NCBI GenBank assembly: GCA_964023275.1 | Contig: OZ029913.1 | Span: 56,297,358-56,361,357, forward strand | Source: Norana najaformis | Taxonomy: Eukaryota > Annelida > Clitellata > Crassiclitellata > Hormogastridae | DNA length: 64,000 bases | Direction: 5' to 3' | Shown here: piece after piece, positions 11,832-24,700 of the stretch | Position numbering within the stretch: position 1 is the first letter of the stretch | Layout of the letters: each line of letters begins with the position of its first letter | Made by a program: the position numbers and the translations under genes | The notes under the pieces: model-generated | What the model was told of the DNA's origin: nothing | Seen by the model: only the letters and a program-made list of their open reading frames with translations | Databases searched by the model: none

Positions 11832-14800
11832 TTCCAATTTTTATATTTCTACCAATATTATTCAAGTATTATGTATGTAAAAGCCAAGAACATAAATTAC
11901 TGTTATATAAGTTGCCGTTACATAAAAGACGTCCGTATCGCGAAGATTGGGACCAGTACATAAAGTTCACAACAGAATTATCTTCACTGGAACATTTATT
12001 CTATGAGGGAACTCTAGGAAACCTTAATTCTATTGTAATCGTGCAAATTATTGGTGTTCATAACTACTGGTTAACTGAGTACTTGTTAAGCGTTGCCTAA
12101 TTAGGTCGACATTGTCTTACGAAACCGTATGTACACCAATTCAAATTCTACTGATGTCATTGTATTAGAATTATTGGTAAAATTATAATTTCATTTGCCC
12201 TGATTCAAAATGTTTGATTTCCTCACTCGTGTCAGAAATATTGTTAAGCTAATGATTCACCTATCGGCAGCTACACTGAAACAATCTGGAACACAAGTTG
12301 AATCTCACGGACTCTTCTGGAATGAGGATCTACCACACAACCGAGCTCCGTCCCAATCCTGGTCAGATTGCAATCATTGGGCAGAGTTACCTGGAAATTC
12401 CTCCTGGTCAGAAGGAATTGACAATTACGGGCTCCTGCGCTTCCGCGTGTAGGCTACAAAGGAACTGCCGCAGTCGATCTTTCTAACCTCCACTATCCTT
12501 CACATGCACATATTAGGTAAAAATGTACAACCCCTCGTAAAAATTGACACAGATCGAATGAGCTCATGTTTCTTGATATTTCATGAAAGCACTGCGTGTT
12601 TATAATAGATTATAAGACGTTAAACTTTATCTGTAAATCAGTACAGATTATGTATGTTTCTCATAGAATTTCTATCATGACTGTTTGACGCTGCCTATTG
12701 CTACAATCTTGTAGGCGCTTCAACAGCTAAATCTTGTCTGATTCTTCACATAGCTTTTTTGTCTGCTAATAGTTACACAGTTACACAGAACATAGTCTAT
12801 TAAACTTTCATATAACCGTATCCATCAATAAGTTTCAAAATCATCATTGAAGTTTGTCAGTGTTGTACAGTATTTGTGTAACCGAAGTAGGTACATTATA
12901 GCAAATTCCCGATACTTCGATGCTTTTGCTTTTGTAGGCAAGTCTGGTGAGATCCGCTTACATCGAAATGGAAATCTGTTGCGAATACTGGACAACGTTA
13001 CTGAATACGACTACAACGATCCGAAATTTTCCGAATGTGTATTCAGAGCCACTCAACAGCTTTTAATCCCTGCGCAAGTTTCTGATAGTCTAAACGATTC
13101 AATCTGATCTGGAAACCTCTGTAGCGTCGATATCGTATCGCGAAAGTGCAAAGGCAAGAATCGATGGTCGCTTCTAAGAAAAATTGCATTCCAAGAGCAC
13201 ACATAATTCACTGAACAGAACCACTCGAGACACATGAGGCATCAGAGACCGAAAGACAGGCTACGGAGGAGGATAAGCAATCTAAACAAGGCGAGTTATG
13301 AATCAATATTTTCATTGCGAAGTTACAATTTAGTGGTCATAAAATAACTGTCGCACCTTAAATAACATTGCCCTGACTGGTGATGCATCTAACCCTTATG
13401 AGGTAATTTGACAAAACAGTGTAATACAGCTCTTTAAATATCTCCAGAAATATCTTCTTGATTTCCAAAATGATGTTGGTATTCGTTAAGAACAATAAGT
13501 TCAACTGTAGGCGAATAATGCTTCAATAACTGGAAGTCATCACTCTCTGGCAATCGCGTACACATAGGACACAGACCACGGATTCTCTTGCAGAGTTGAC
13601 AACTGAAACCATATTCAGAGCTTCAGAGTCTGTGTCGTGCTGAGAGAGAGGAATTAAAACAGCCGAATGCAATTCACAGTACATGACTATGCTCAAGACT
13701 GGAACCCTTATAGATGGTAGAAGATGCGCATAGGGGTATATTCCTCAGCCCATAAGATCTGTGCTGGACAGGCATTCGTAAATAGCCAACCGATTGGTCG
13801 TAGATCATATCCGCATTCGACGGTCGACCATCACCCTCTCTCTCTTGCCACAGCACTGGCGAATCCCAGATTTTATATCATTTCAATTTACAAAGTGTTC
13901 TTTGTTATACAATAGCGAAATAAACAAATTCACGAGTCCTGATAACAGAGCAAAAATGAATCTTCTTTGTGGTCTCAATCTTTTAGTTTTGATGATCCAA
14001 TTGAAATGAAACCAGGAGATGAAGTCCAAGTTAAATGCGTCTATCAGTCGACCCAAAAGAATTCGACAACATACTTCGGAGAGGGGATTTCCGAAGAGAT
14101 GTGCTTTAGTTTCTTCGCTTACTAACCGCTACTTGAAAGCTTCACCTACTGTGATCAGTGGAAAAGCATCAACCAATGCAACGACAAGGGTGACGTCAAG
14201 TTTGAACCCTGCCACTTAGACACTTTTCTAAAGCTTCTCAACTTCAGTACATATGTACTGAGAATTGCACATCGACCCCTTGTGCTTTAATTCTGGATGG
14301 GATGTACGCCACCAGATGCCACAACTACCCGGATGTGAAGTCATATATTGACACTTTCATATCCGACTATGCTGGATTATTCGATAAGTGCGCATTGGAC
14401 AGGCCATTGAAACCAACATCCACACCATCCACACCACAAAGCCCAGTCAGTCATTCCCCTGGCCAAGGTGCCTCTTTAGGTTTTGTCCTCGTACTCACCC
14501 TACTGGCTCTCGCTGCTTACTATTAAATTCTTTAAGAACTCTTGGTGATTCAGGAGATTAAATTTTAGGACTGCTTTTGTGATTAACTTTATATTACATA
14601 TAGATAATTTTAATTTAACAAGAATTATAACAAACATTTTAGAGAATGTGAACTTTAAAATTTTACGATATCTTGATCATTCTGGTTTTCAGCTAATCTG
14701 TTAAAACCAGATTCAACATTCATAGGATTATCATGAAGGCAAAGAATTATTTAAGCTATGCATATTTTGTCTCAGAAATATATATGATTTCGTTTTGTGA

Positions 14801-16559
14801 GTTTATAGATCGCACTTTCGTGGTGGACAAGTTGTTTTCTTGACAAAAGTTTAATAAAGGCCAACATATACTACTACAGCATACATCTTATAACAATAAG
14901 CAAATACGACGGCAAAGTATTGAGAATGGAAGCCAAGTTAGGATTTCCAGAGGGGCGAAGTCCAAGACGTACCCCTTGGTTGCAAACGATTTTGATGCTA
15001 TTAAAGGGCGATGGAAAAATTTGGTATCTTTTAGCAGCAAATCAATTTTTATGGATATAAGTATTTGACCACGGAGTTGCATTTCAAGGTACACTTATGC
15101 ATTTGTTTTCTCAGCGAGGTTCGGGATGGATATCTGGCTGCCATCAACTTTACTGAGTTACATTTGCACCAGTGACAGATAGTGAGATCTAAAAGGCAGA
15201 TGGATCGAAAGACAGGACCACTTCAAAGCCGATGGTTGTGTGAACCCCGTACAGTGCGATCAAACGACGCAACTTTAAGCCACGTCCATAGTGCATGCAT
15301 AAGCTAGTATATACTTTACGGATATAAACCTGCAAAGACTTTGTGTTGAGAGGTCATATAAAAAGAAGAATTGTCATCAGATTACGAGCAGTCTGAATGC
15401 AAAATCTGCAAACAGATAAATACGTTGATGCACTTATTTTTCAGGTTGGTCATAGAGTATCTAAACGATCTACCTATGCTTTACGACTATCGAGAAATGT
15501 TCAGGAACGTGTTGAGCCTAGAGCAACCAGCGTAATCTGTGTATACGGGCCATTCACATGACAACTGCGAATTGGAAATGTTACCTTACCACTCACTTAT
15601 TCACTGAGATTTAAGAGAATTTTGCATACAAATGCATTGAAGCGAAAGCTTGTTAATTATAATATGAGACTAGAAGCAAATTAGGAATCCACCTGGCTTC
15701 ACCAGTGGCTTCGCCACTTGCTTAAGATTTCACGGCAGGCCGCTTCAATACAAACGCAGAACAATTAACTTATTAAATTAAAAGCAATTAAATTAAACTC
15801 AGAACAGAACTCAGAATGTATATGCCGACAGACGATCGGACCAACCAAAGGCAATTGCACAACGCATCGAAATGCTGCTAAGTAAAATAGGCCCAATAAT
15901 GCACTCGCACAGCAGCCACAAAAAGACTTTTGGTCTAGACTTGAAGTCTTATATAACTTCATATTTAGACACGTTCACCAAGACATATACATATGAGTAA
16001 CTGTGCTAATATAAGCAACGTTGAGCAAGTGTGAAAAGTTATAGTAGGCCTGTATATCTATGTATGCATGTATCCAAGAACGTATTTATGAACCTCATAA
16101 ACAAAGCGCTACAACATGACTATCTAGCAGTTCTAAAAGGGTGCATTTTTAAAATAAACCGAGAGCGTTTCCTGAGCTGCTTGATATGGAAGAGTTCGAA
16201 TTTTTAGTGGAAGATTGTTTTAGAAGGAAGTTCATATATAGTGCCGTTACCATAATGTACCAGGCAACAATCGATGCATTGTGTATTATGATTTATATAT
16301 ACAATGTATTTTTACATAATTTATATATACATAGCAGATACAATTTATGGCCTGAATTTTCGTATGATATGACTTTGCAAAATTCAGGCAACATGTTTAT
16401 GTCGATTGTCACATTCAAAATTGATCTAACAATAAACGCACGTGAATAGCACTGAAAAGCTGCAGCAGAATGATTTACAGTGACTCGAAATTTTGTTATG
16501 ATATTTATACGCCTCCATTATATACGTGGAAAAAGTTGCAAAGTATGTCTGTTTATGAA

Positions 16560-16690
16560 TAACTGAAGGAACGAGCGAACGATTGGACGAACGAATGAAC
16601 AAAGCAACGAATGAACCGTGGAACTAAAGAGAAAGGAAGCGAATTTTTTAATGAATAGGCGGCCAAGAAGTGAACGAACGAACACTAGAA
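16560..16690. repeat. Degenerate (GAAC/GAAT)n repeat
   Basis: Runs of gaacgaacg and gaatgaac. Paralogous runs lie at 31200-31270 and 49605-49735 in the other spacers. Confidence 0.8.
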
Positions 16691-17869
16691 AACCTAACAT
16701 TAATTTTATGATTGTTATATTGATCACAAATTTGTTAACCGCGTTTATCACATGTACTGTCTTTTCATACGCCGAGGATGGCTGATGGTTGTGATAGCTA
16801 ATGCGGTTTTGTTATTTTTCTATATTTGTTTCGTCTTTATGTTATTTATATATATATTTGTTTAGTCTTTGTTATTTATATATATTTGTTTAGTCTTTGT
16901 TATTTATATATATAGCACTTACAGTTTTGGGCTAATGAGCTAAGTCAGTGAAGCGTGACACTATGCTTATAGGGTGCTTTAGTACACTCGACTTATCCAC
17001 AATAACTAAGGCTTGTTGAGACTCAGTAGTGTGCTTGGACAGAGTAGCATTTGGACAGACAGGAATTTGGTTGATCTGTTGCTTGCTAGCAATATTTTCT
17101 GTAAACTCAAACTACTGTGAAAATCTATTCGCCAAAGTTCACGAGTTGCAGATGTTGCTGCCGGCGAAAAAATCAAACTACGAAGTTTAGCAATCATCGA
17201 AAGTAGACAAAACAGGCCAAGCTATGAACGCCCAACTTCAGGAAGCAGCCAACACAGTTAAAGTTCTTCCACAAAAAGACATTCGCCAAAAATGACTTAC
17301 ATTGGACCATTTCCTACACTTGTCCGCATCTGTTCACAATTGTTATTACCTTCCCCACCCCTTTTGCGGGCGTCCGCACTCCAGTGAGTACTAAGGCCTA
17401 GATTAGGCTGTCTTGTAATCTTGCCCGGCTAACGGTGCTGTGAGGTGGGGCATTCTCATGCTGCCGCATCCAGCAGAGACTTATTATATCCCCATAACAA
17501 AGACTGTCTGTTGTCTGACTTAAGTTGGTGTTTCCCAAACGCTATGCTGAAATACCTGCATGTACCAAATTAGCTGCGGACGTCCTCATTGGGTTAAAAT
17601 GTTGCCAATCCTTCACAAATGCGTCATTTCGGGTACCATATCACGAGCACGGTAAACAGGTATCATTGAATTTTTTAGACTACTTTTATTGGCCATTGTT
17701 GAGTTTTAATTCACCATATTTGCTTCCGAAAACAATCCATTTTGACAAATGGCAAGCTGTGAACCGTGCATAGTTTTTATGGCGTGATGTGCCGCGGGTG
17801 TGAATGACGATGATGCACTCGAGTTAGCAATTATTGTGCCATTTAGTGTCGTTAGTCTGTTCTGGTTAG

Positions 17870-18150
17870 CGTGTTGGACAGTCAGAGCAGAGGTCAGAAG
17901 TTCAAATCCCGGCCAGCACTGAAATATATCTCAGTTTCTTTTACACTTGCGCTATCGATTCAATTCGGTAATGAGTGCCGTACGGTACACCGTCGTTGGG
18001 AGATCAGGCGGCGCTGGAGAGGACTGGCCTTGCATCCGCCCTAACTTGCCGAGGCTAAGAAAGATGAAGTCGCTAACACTTCTTACTTATAGCTGCCTCT
18101 CGGGCACTGTTCTTCTTCTTACCTTTATGGAATACATTTATGTCTAATTC
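17870..18150 (+). repeat. tRNA-derived SINE with conserved body
   Basis: A tRNA-like head carries an A box (tggttagcgtgttgg, 17873-17887) and a B box (agttcaaatcc, 17909-17919). The body has a block gcgctggagaggactggcc followed by ccgaggctaagaaagatgaa. The same insertion is present at 50636-50905, and the body recurs in intron 2 of copies 3 and 4. Confidence 0.75.
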
Positions 18151-18389
18151 ATGTAATTTAAATATAATCGCTACGTCAGTCGATATTGTTTCATAGCATT
18201 GTATTTTTGGACAAAGTCCTCTGTTATGGAATTCTCGTCCTGTTACTTCAGCATACTTACCCTCAGTAAGCTTACTTAGAATTCAACTTAAGCGTTAGTC
18301 GTTTAATTTGAGACAGCAATAGTTTATATGTAATCTTAAACTCAGAGAGGCGAGGGAGCAGTTTCGTCCATCATGCATTCTCTCTTCCC

Positions 18390-18455
18390 ATAGCATCGCA
18401 TAGCATAGCATAACATAATATAACTTAACATAACATAGCATACATTAGCACAGCT
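18390..18455. repeat. Degenerate (GCATA/ACATA)n repeat
   Basis: Pentanucleotide-like run of gcata and acata units; the paralogous run is at 51176-51245, with a shorter trace at 32250-32280. Confidence 0.8.
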
Positions 18456-19158
18456 TGAGTCTTAAGTGGTTCAGAAGGCATTATGTCTGTTATAACCATA
18501 AGCAGACACATATATGCAGGTATTAGGCCTATACGTGGAAACACCACTAAGGTACTTAAGACATCGGTTAATGGTCACTAATAAGCAAAATTGTTGTGCA
18601 AGCCATATTTCAAGTTGAGTACGGTCAAAAGTCAAGATGGGATTGAGGAGACACGAAAACAGCCTGCGGAGGATATAATTCAGGAAGAAACAAGTTTTTA
18701 GTCGAGATCTGCCTACCGAGCGCTGTCTTTCTTCATCTTTTAGTTAGATTAAGACATTCAGAAGCCCTGGTCGAGTAGAGACAAGTCTGGGAAGCCAGCA
18801 TGTGGTGAAGAGTCTTGCATATGATTAGTCAGGTTTTGGAAATTGACTATTCTATCGGCAGATAATGCAATGATTTTAGGTTCGATCAGGTGTGTTCCAA
18901 TTTTGGAGTTCTAATGATGGCTTGGCTTTAACCATCCACGAAGCATGAACAGGTGCCATGGGCATATGAGTTGGGTGCATTAGATTTTGCATATGAACGT
19001 CTTGAAATGAACGGTTTTAACGCATATTTAAGAGAAAATTTTAGCTGAGTTCACGTGAACCTCGTTCATTTCTGAGCAACATGTGACTTAGGCCTATGTT
19101 TCAAAATGCGTATAAATGCAAGACGCTTCCGAAATAAAGTTCGTCGTGATTTTAATGC

Positions 19159-21790
19159 TGCCCTCTGCCTGAGGTTGACTTGAGCTATATTATGAATAGT
19201 CTACCTTATGTATAAGCTCCATCTAAGGCGCTGTATTTGAGGATTATATTGCCATGAATTTGGATAGTAGGGCCTATTTTAAAACTATGGGGCACAAGTC
19301 TGCATCAGATGTGTATATCACTTTATTTCACGTGCATGGTCAATATAACCACGACCAAAAATCTGATTATATTGGCCGCACCCTGATGAGAACGTCGCTT
19401 TAGTTTGTGACTGCTCATCGGCTAGAAGATACCGGATATCTGTGTAGCTCTGCCGAATTTTGAGGCGGTGCCACTGGATCAAATAAGAGACCTGCGCTCT
19501 GTATTGGTATGATCGGCGCCGCTACTGGACAGCAGGTCCTTAGTCACCAGGAATAAGCAGATGATGCCTAATACCTATATGAGATGTCAGAGATGATGCT
19601 TCTGGAGCTGGAAACGGCGGGTAGGGAGGCCTTCGGCCTGAAGATGAACTAGAAGAAGTCTAAGATCCAGATAATTGCGTATTGTCAGCCAGGTCAGCTA
19701 CTGCGTGTGATATGCTGGAGGTCGTGGATTTCCCCCTATATCTAGGTAGCCAAACAGTGAGTGCCCAGTTGATTCAGCGAACAAGAGATCAAGCGCCGAA
19801 CGCCAGCTCCCTCATGACCTCTCTAGGTAAAACACCCACATTCTACTATTGAAAGGAATACCAAGTTGCAGCTCCATAAACTGCACGTGATGCCACTCTC
19901 TTGTACCATTGCAAGAATTGTACTAGCACACAGGCCATCACTAAGAGGAGTAATCTGCGGAATCCCTACACGGACCGTGGCAGCAACTGGGAGGTTCATA
20001 GGAGAACAATCACTGTCCTGGTACCTGCCACAGTAACGCAAACTAAATTTCTTTGGGCAGAAACTGAGAACCACTGAAGAACCTTATTGACCACAATGAA
20101 CAAGGTCCCGAGGGATTGGAGAAGACCATGGGGTTGAGCTAAACCACATGGACTAGAGTCGTGTAAGAAGATCTGACACCCTTGAAAATCGACCTTAATA
20201 ACAGATGGAAAGAGGTCAGCTTGTTGGTCTGTCGCTTACGTGGCCTATCGGTAGCACAATCTAGCGATTGTGTAATCGACCATACTCAGAGACTCCATCT
20301 AGCGACCTTATACAAGACTATTCCGCACACATACGCTGTCTTCAGAGAGTACATTCTTTGGTTTCGGCTTATGATGAGAAGCCTACGGCAAGTATTGCGA
20401 TGCATCAGCATCTTTGAATTCGTTCACTCAAGGCTCAGTGGTTGAAGAGTATGAAGTGGGAGCCTCCCTTTCCTTTGCATTAGGGATATGGAAGAATAAC
20501 TCTGTGCTGGTTCAATTCCTACTGACAGTCTTTGACTTGAAGTGACAGATGCAAAACAGGTCTGTTGGCAATTAGCCAAAATGCTATCATGGAGCTTGAT
20601 GGACTTATCTCTGCATAATATTATTGCTTATCTGCATAAAACTAGACCATAGTATGGTGATAAATTTTCATTGATCGTTCCTTAATTGCAAGCAGTAAAG
20701 CTCAAGCTCAAAGAACATGACTTTAATTGCTTTCAATTCACGTTCAACACGTCACAAGATATTTGAAAATGTTGCCACAATTTGCTTAGTTTTCACTTTT
20801 CTTTATCATAGATCGAGATGATACAGTATAATTTTGAGTCAAGTGATCGCAATTATATTGTTCTCTTGGCACATCAGGGACGTATTTGATATCACACAGC
20901 ACCACATCCATAAAATATCCAACCCTGTCGCGATTATGTCAAAATTATTCGTAGGCCTCCTAGGCCTTTTATAATAATCTAAATAATATTAGAATAATAT
21001 TAATAATAAATAATAGAAATCATAATCAGATTAAAAATCAATAAAATACAACACCATTGCTCGAATATTTCAATTAGATTACCAGAAATAAAGCAGAAAA
21101 AGATTTTCGTCAGAAAATGTAAAAATCATTTTTCTCCGTTTTCTAAAATGTGGACACAGTGCCACAAAATTCTCAGGGCACGATATAACGGCTTATACTC
21201 GCTGATATATGAAATATATGTCCGTTTTCCCACTCTGTTCTATGCCTCTGAAACAAGGTTCGAGTTATCCTGATTGACAAGAATGCGGTGAGAAATGATA
21301 TAATTATATAGCCCAGTTCACAGCTTGTGGCAGCTTGTATGTTTTCGTTGTTGGGAATAATTAATACAAATGTTAAATTAAACCCTATAACAAATTTTTG
21401 CAATAAATAGAGCTAAGTTGCAACAAAATACGGTAGATCACATCGCCTGTTGTTGTTCCTCGTCCTTGATGCAACGCAGGTCTAGCATCTCTGAATTCTG
21501 TGTCGTCTGTCAACTCTAGATGGGAACCCGGTGAATGGGCCAAACATGCTTGCCGAAGACCACCAGAGGTCACTTTTCCTGTTTTCTTAGCATTGCAAGC
21601 TAACTGATGAGCTTTCTGTTTTTGATGACCATTAATATCGTTTAGGCCAGCTTGAAGAGCATCTCTGTTTAGTTTCTTTTGAAATGGCGCTATATGAATT
21701 CCTATTACAGTTAAAAATTACACATTAAAATTTAACGTGCTTCGGAAGAAAGTTATCAGGATATGAAAACATTTTATGATAATTCTGTAG
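19159..21790. other. Intron 3-derived sequence 5' of truncated copy 2
   Basis: From about 19158 the sequence matches intron 3 of copies 3 and 4 (from about 36350), whereas upstream it matches the pre-promoter spacer at 32930. Promoter, 5' UTR exon and exons 1-3 are therefore missing. No other gene is seen. Confidence 0.7.
19420..20230 (+). mobile_element. LINE relic in intron 3 of copy 2
   Basis: Paralogue of the relic at 55480-56260, with the same succession of degraded RT-proximal and C-terminal coding sequence. Stops and frameshifts throughout. Confidence 0.55.
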
Positions 21791-24700
21791 GCGTACGAAA
21801 CTATACGATGAGATTTCCTTTGACGACTGTCCCCACCAAAGAGACGACGTACATCTGCCATCGATTCACTTTACCCAACGACTCCGTGTCTGACATTATA
21901 GCCATCGAACCAGCCATCGACAACGCACGTGTACTGCACCACATGGCGATCTACGGATGCCCTAATGAACCACAGGGTAAGTTACAAACAACATGGATAA
22001 AACATAAGGAGAAAATCAGTATATTCAAGAGCAATCAAAATCAGAAGCAAGGCCTATAGGCTATAGGAAATGCATAAAACAGGCAGTAACTTCCCACTCA
22101 CAAATGCTCGTACGTGAGATTATAAACACAATTGCGCAGAAAATATTCGGGCATTAATTCTTCCATAAATAAAAGAGACACACTTGTTTGTGACTCTGGC
22201 CTTTTGGGTTGGGGCCGCATCTCCAAAAGCATAGGAAGAGTGTTTGTATCAACTAATGTAATGTCAGAACTGATAAATACCAAGCTGGCCGCGTTAGCGC
22301 TGCCGCTCCAGCATTAACATTTGTATCTGCCACCATTGTGCAGCTAGCTTGGTGATTACAGACTACATCGATATAGAAAAAAGAGTTGACTTTGATTTTG
22401 ATTCTGCGAGACAGGCACGTATTGTTGCTATCCTGTTATTCAATCTTCGTCCAGCTCATCACTTTTATAAATCTCTGGATTGCAAGAATCAGCTACAAGC
22501 TAGATGAAATTTGTGCAATGTTTCAGATCATCCAGCAAACGAATCTTTTGAGTGTGAAATGGGCGGCGGTACGTCTTGTCCGCCGTTGCTTGGAATCTGA
22601 GGAGTTGGATTCGTTGGCCAATGTCTCAACAGCCAGCTTGGATTCCGAATGGGACCAGATGGTTTCAAGTATGCACTCATACAGGTAAGTAAAACCGGTG
22701 ATACACGTAAGGAATTCGATATTTAAATATGTATTTTCACTGCATGATCTTTTCTTACCTCTTAAAGCTTTGCAATACTTTCAACAGCCTACATTGTAAA
22801 GTTTTTCAATACTTCTAAGTCTTTTCTCATTTTTAGTTTGTATATAAATATATAGAAAGAATGAGGAAAGCGTTAGAGTACCATTACCAAACAAACTACA
22901 ATATTTCGTGGATTCCAATTTTCATATTTCTATCATAAAATTTAAATAATATGGATGAAAAAACAAAGAACATAAGTGGGAGTGGCATGTATATCTGACA
23001 AGGTACGAGAAGTCAGGTCGAAAGGGCATGGTCATTTGATGAGGAGAGAGGAAAGCTGCGTCAAAAGAATTATGACAGCAGAGGTTTTCGGACGCCGCAT
23101 TCGGGGACGACAAAATAAGACATGGGAAGGCGTGATTCAGCAAGACTTAAAGTTCCTCAGACTGAAGAAAGAAGATCCTGGAGACAGAAACAATTGGAAA
23201 AGAAGGATTGTTGTGGCTGATCCCTCTCATAGAAGGAATTAATTCCAGCCAGAAGGAGAGAGAGGTAAAAACACAAGATGAAAGAACACAAGTTACAAAT
23301 ATATAAGTTGCAATTACCTAAAAGACGTGCAAATCAAGAAAATTAGGTCCAATCAACAAAGCTCACAGAAGGGTGAACTCCAGTGGCATTTTATTCAGTG
23401 GCAGATATTTGGAAAATTCTTAATGAAAAATACTTAGCGCTTGCTGTCATCGACTGAAGCATTTCGGTAGATATTGATGCTATGTCAAAATAACAAATAG
23501 CTAAATAAATATTTTCAAGTTCGTTTGATAGAGATTGGCATGATTACGCCTTTTACTTAACACTAAGCATAATTTTACCCTCACTATGAATGTTAATTTG
23601 CATACATCAGTGAACTCCTCAGAAAAGAATGTGAAACCATTTCTTGTCTGTTAGACCTTTTTCAGGCTATAAATCCACTTATCACCAAACAAACATGTCA
23701 TCTATTAATCCGTTACATGGCATATATGTGAAAATGGGTATTGATAATAACTTCTGGTCTGCGTTTTGACACGTAAACAGTGATAGATTCATACGAAAGT
23801 AATTTTACAAATAATTGTTGGTGTTCAAAATTGTAGGCAAAATTTCACTCCAGCGCTGCCTATTTAGGGCGACAATGTCTTGCGTTGGCGTCTGTACCCC
23901 AATTCAACTTCTTCCGATGTCCTTGTGTTAGAAGTTATTGGGAAGAGTAGAATTTTATATGCCCTGATTCAAAGTGTTTGAGTTTCACACTGGCGTGAGA
24001 TTCGTTGTTAAGCTAATTATCCATCTATTTGCAGCTTCACTGGAACAATCCGGAACACATAATGAATCTCACGGACTCTTCTGGAATGAGGATCTACACA
24101 ACCAAGCTCCGCCCCAATCGAGGTCAGATCGCAATGATGGGGCAATAATATCTGGAAATTCCTCCTGGTCAGAAGGAATTGACGTTAACGGGCACCTGCA
24201 CTTCCTTGTGTACAAAGAAACTGCCGCAGTCATTCTTTTTAACCTCCGCCATCCTTTACATGCACAAAACAGGTAAATATGTTCAGTGATGTAAATATAT
24301 ACATGCTGAAAGTTAATTGAGATCGAATATGTTTCTTGGTACATCCTAACAACACTGCTTATTTGAATCGGATTAGAGGACGGTTACAGAAGAGAAACTG
24401 GGTAGGGCAAGTTAAGATAAAGTTAGGCAATGCTTGCTGAAGTGAGACAAGATTTATTTCGCTTGGCGATCATCACAGTCTGCTGATCTCTTATTGCCAG
24501 CAGCTATGGCTACAACTGTTGATTCAGCCTTTCAGATTGCTGCCCACGTGAGTGGAACCACCTTACAGCATCTATTCAGGAGACCGAAAGTGTTCGAGTT
24601 TTGAATAAAAGCCACTGAAATTATATCTATTATGTAAGTCTTCGATCTGACGCTGACAACTGACACAGTGAAGCACCCTAGAAATAGCTCGTTACATAGG

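Larger units (their letters stand above)
4121..14526 (+). pseudogene. Temptin-copper monooxygenase copy 1 (pseudogene)
   Basis: Exons by comparison with intact copies: 4121-4327, 4736-4868, 6990-7091, 9316-9501, 10039-10196, 12271-12516, 12938-13034, 13987-14526. Exons 1-5 are open and give a signal peptide, a temptin module (IPNGD-like start, GVGH, NPFGLDF, DSDGDGLTKG) and the first half of a PHM/DBH-type core with the copper-binding ILHHMLLYGC. The 3' half is broken. Exon 6 has TGA at 12277-12279 where other copies have Trp, and is 246 bp rather than 241 because of a 5-bp insertion near 12452. The exon 7 donor, gtatgt elsewhere, is atgtgt at 13035. Exon 8 has TAA at 14123-14125 and a 4-bp deletion near 14240. 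The exon 5 donor is the weak gtgatc, and the 3' AATAAA is missing. A product of exons 1-5 could still be made; a full enzyme could not. Confidence 0.85.
14527..19158. other. Spacer after copy 1; duplicated at 47591-52130
   Basis: No coding exon is supported. The whole stretch aligns, with indels, to the spacer after the relic gene (47591-52130) and in part to 28280-32930. It holds a GAAC/GAAT simple repeat, a SINE and a GCATA repeat. It ends at a deletion junction near 19158. Confidence 0.65.

Noticed and set aside
17873-17930. True tRNA gene
   Set aside because: A and B boxes are present, but no acceptor-stem pairing is apparent and a long repeated body follows; it is a SINE.
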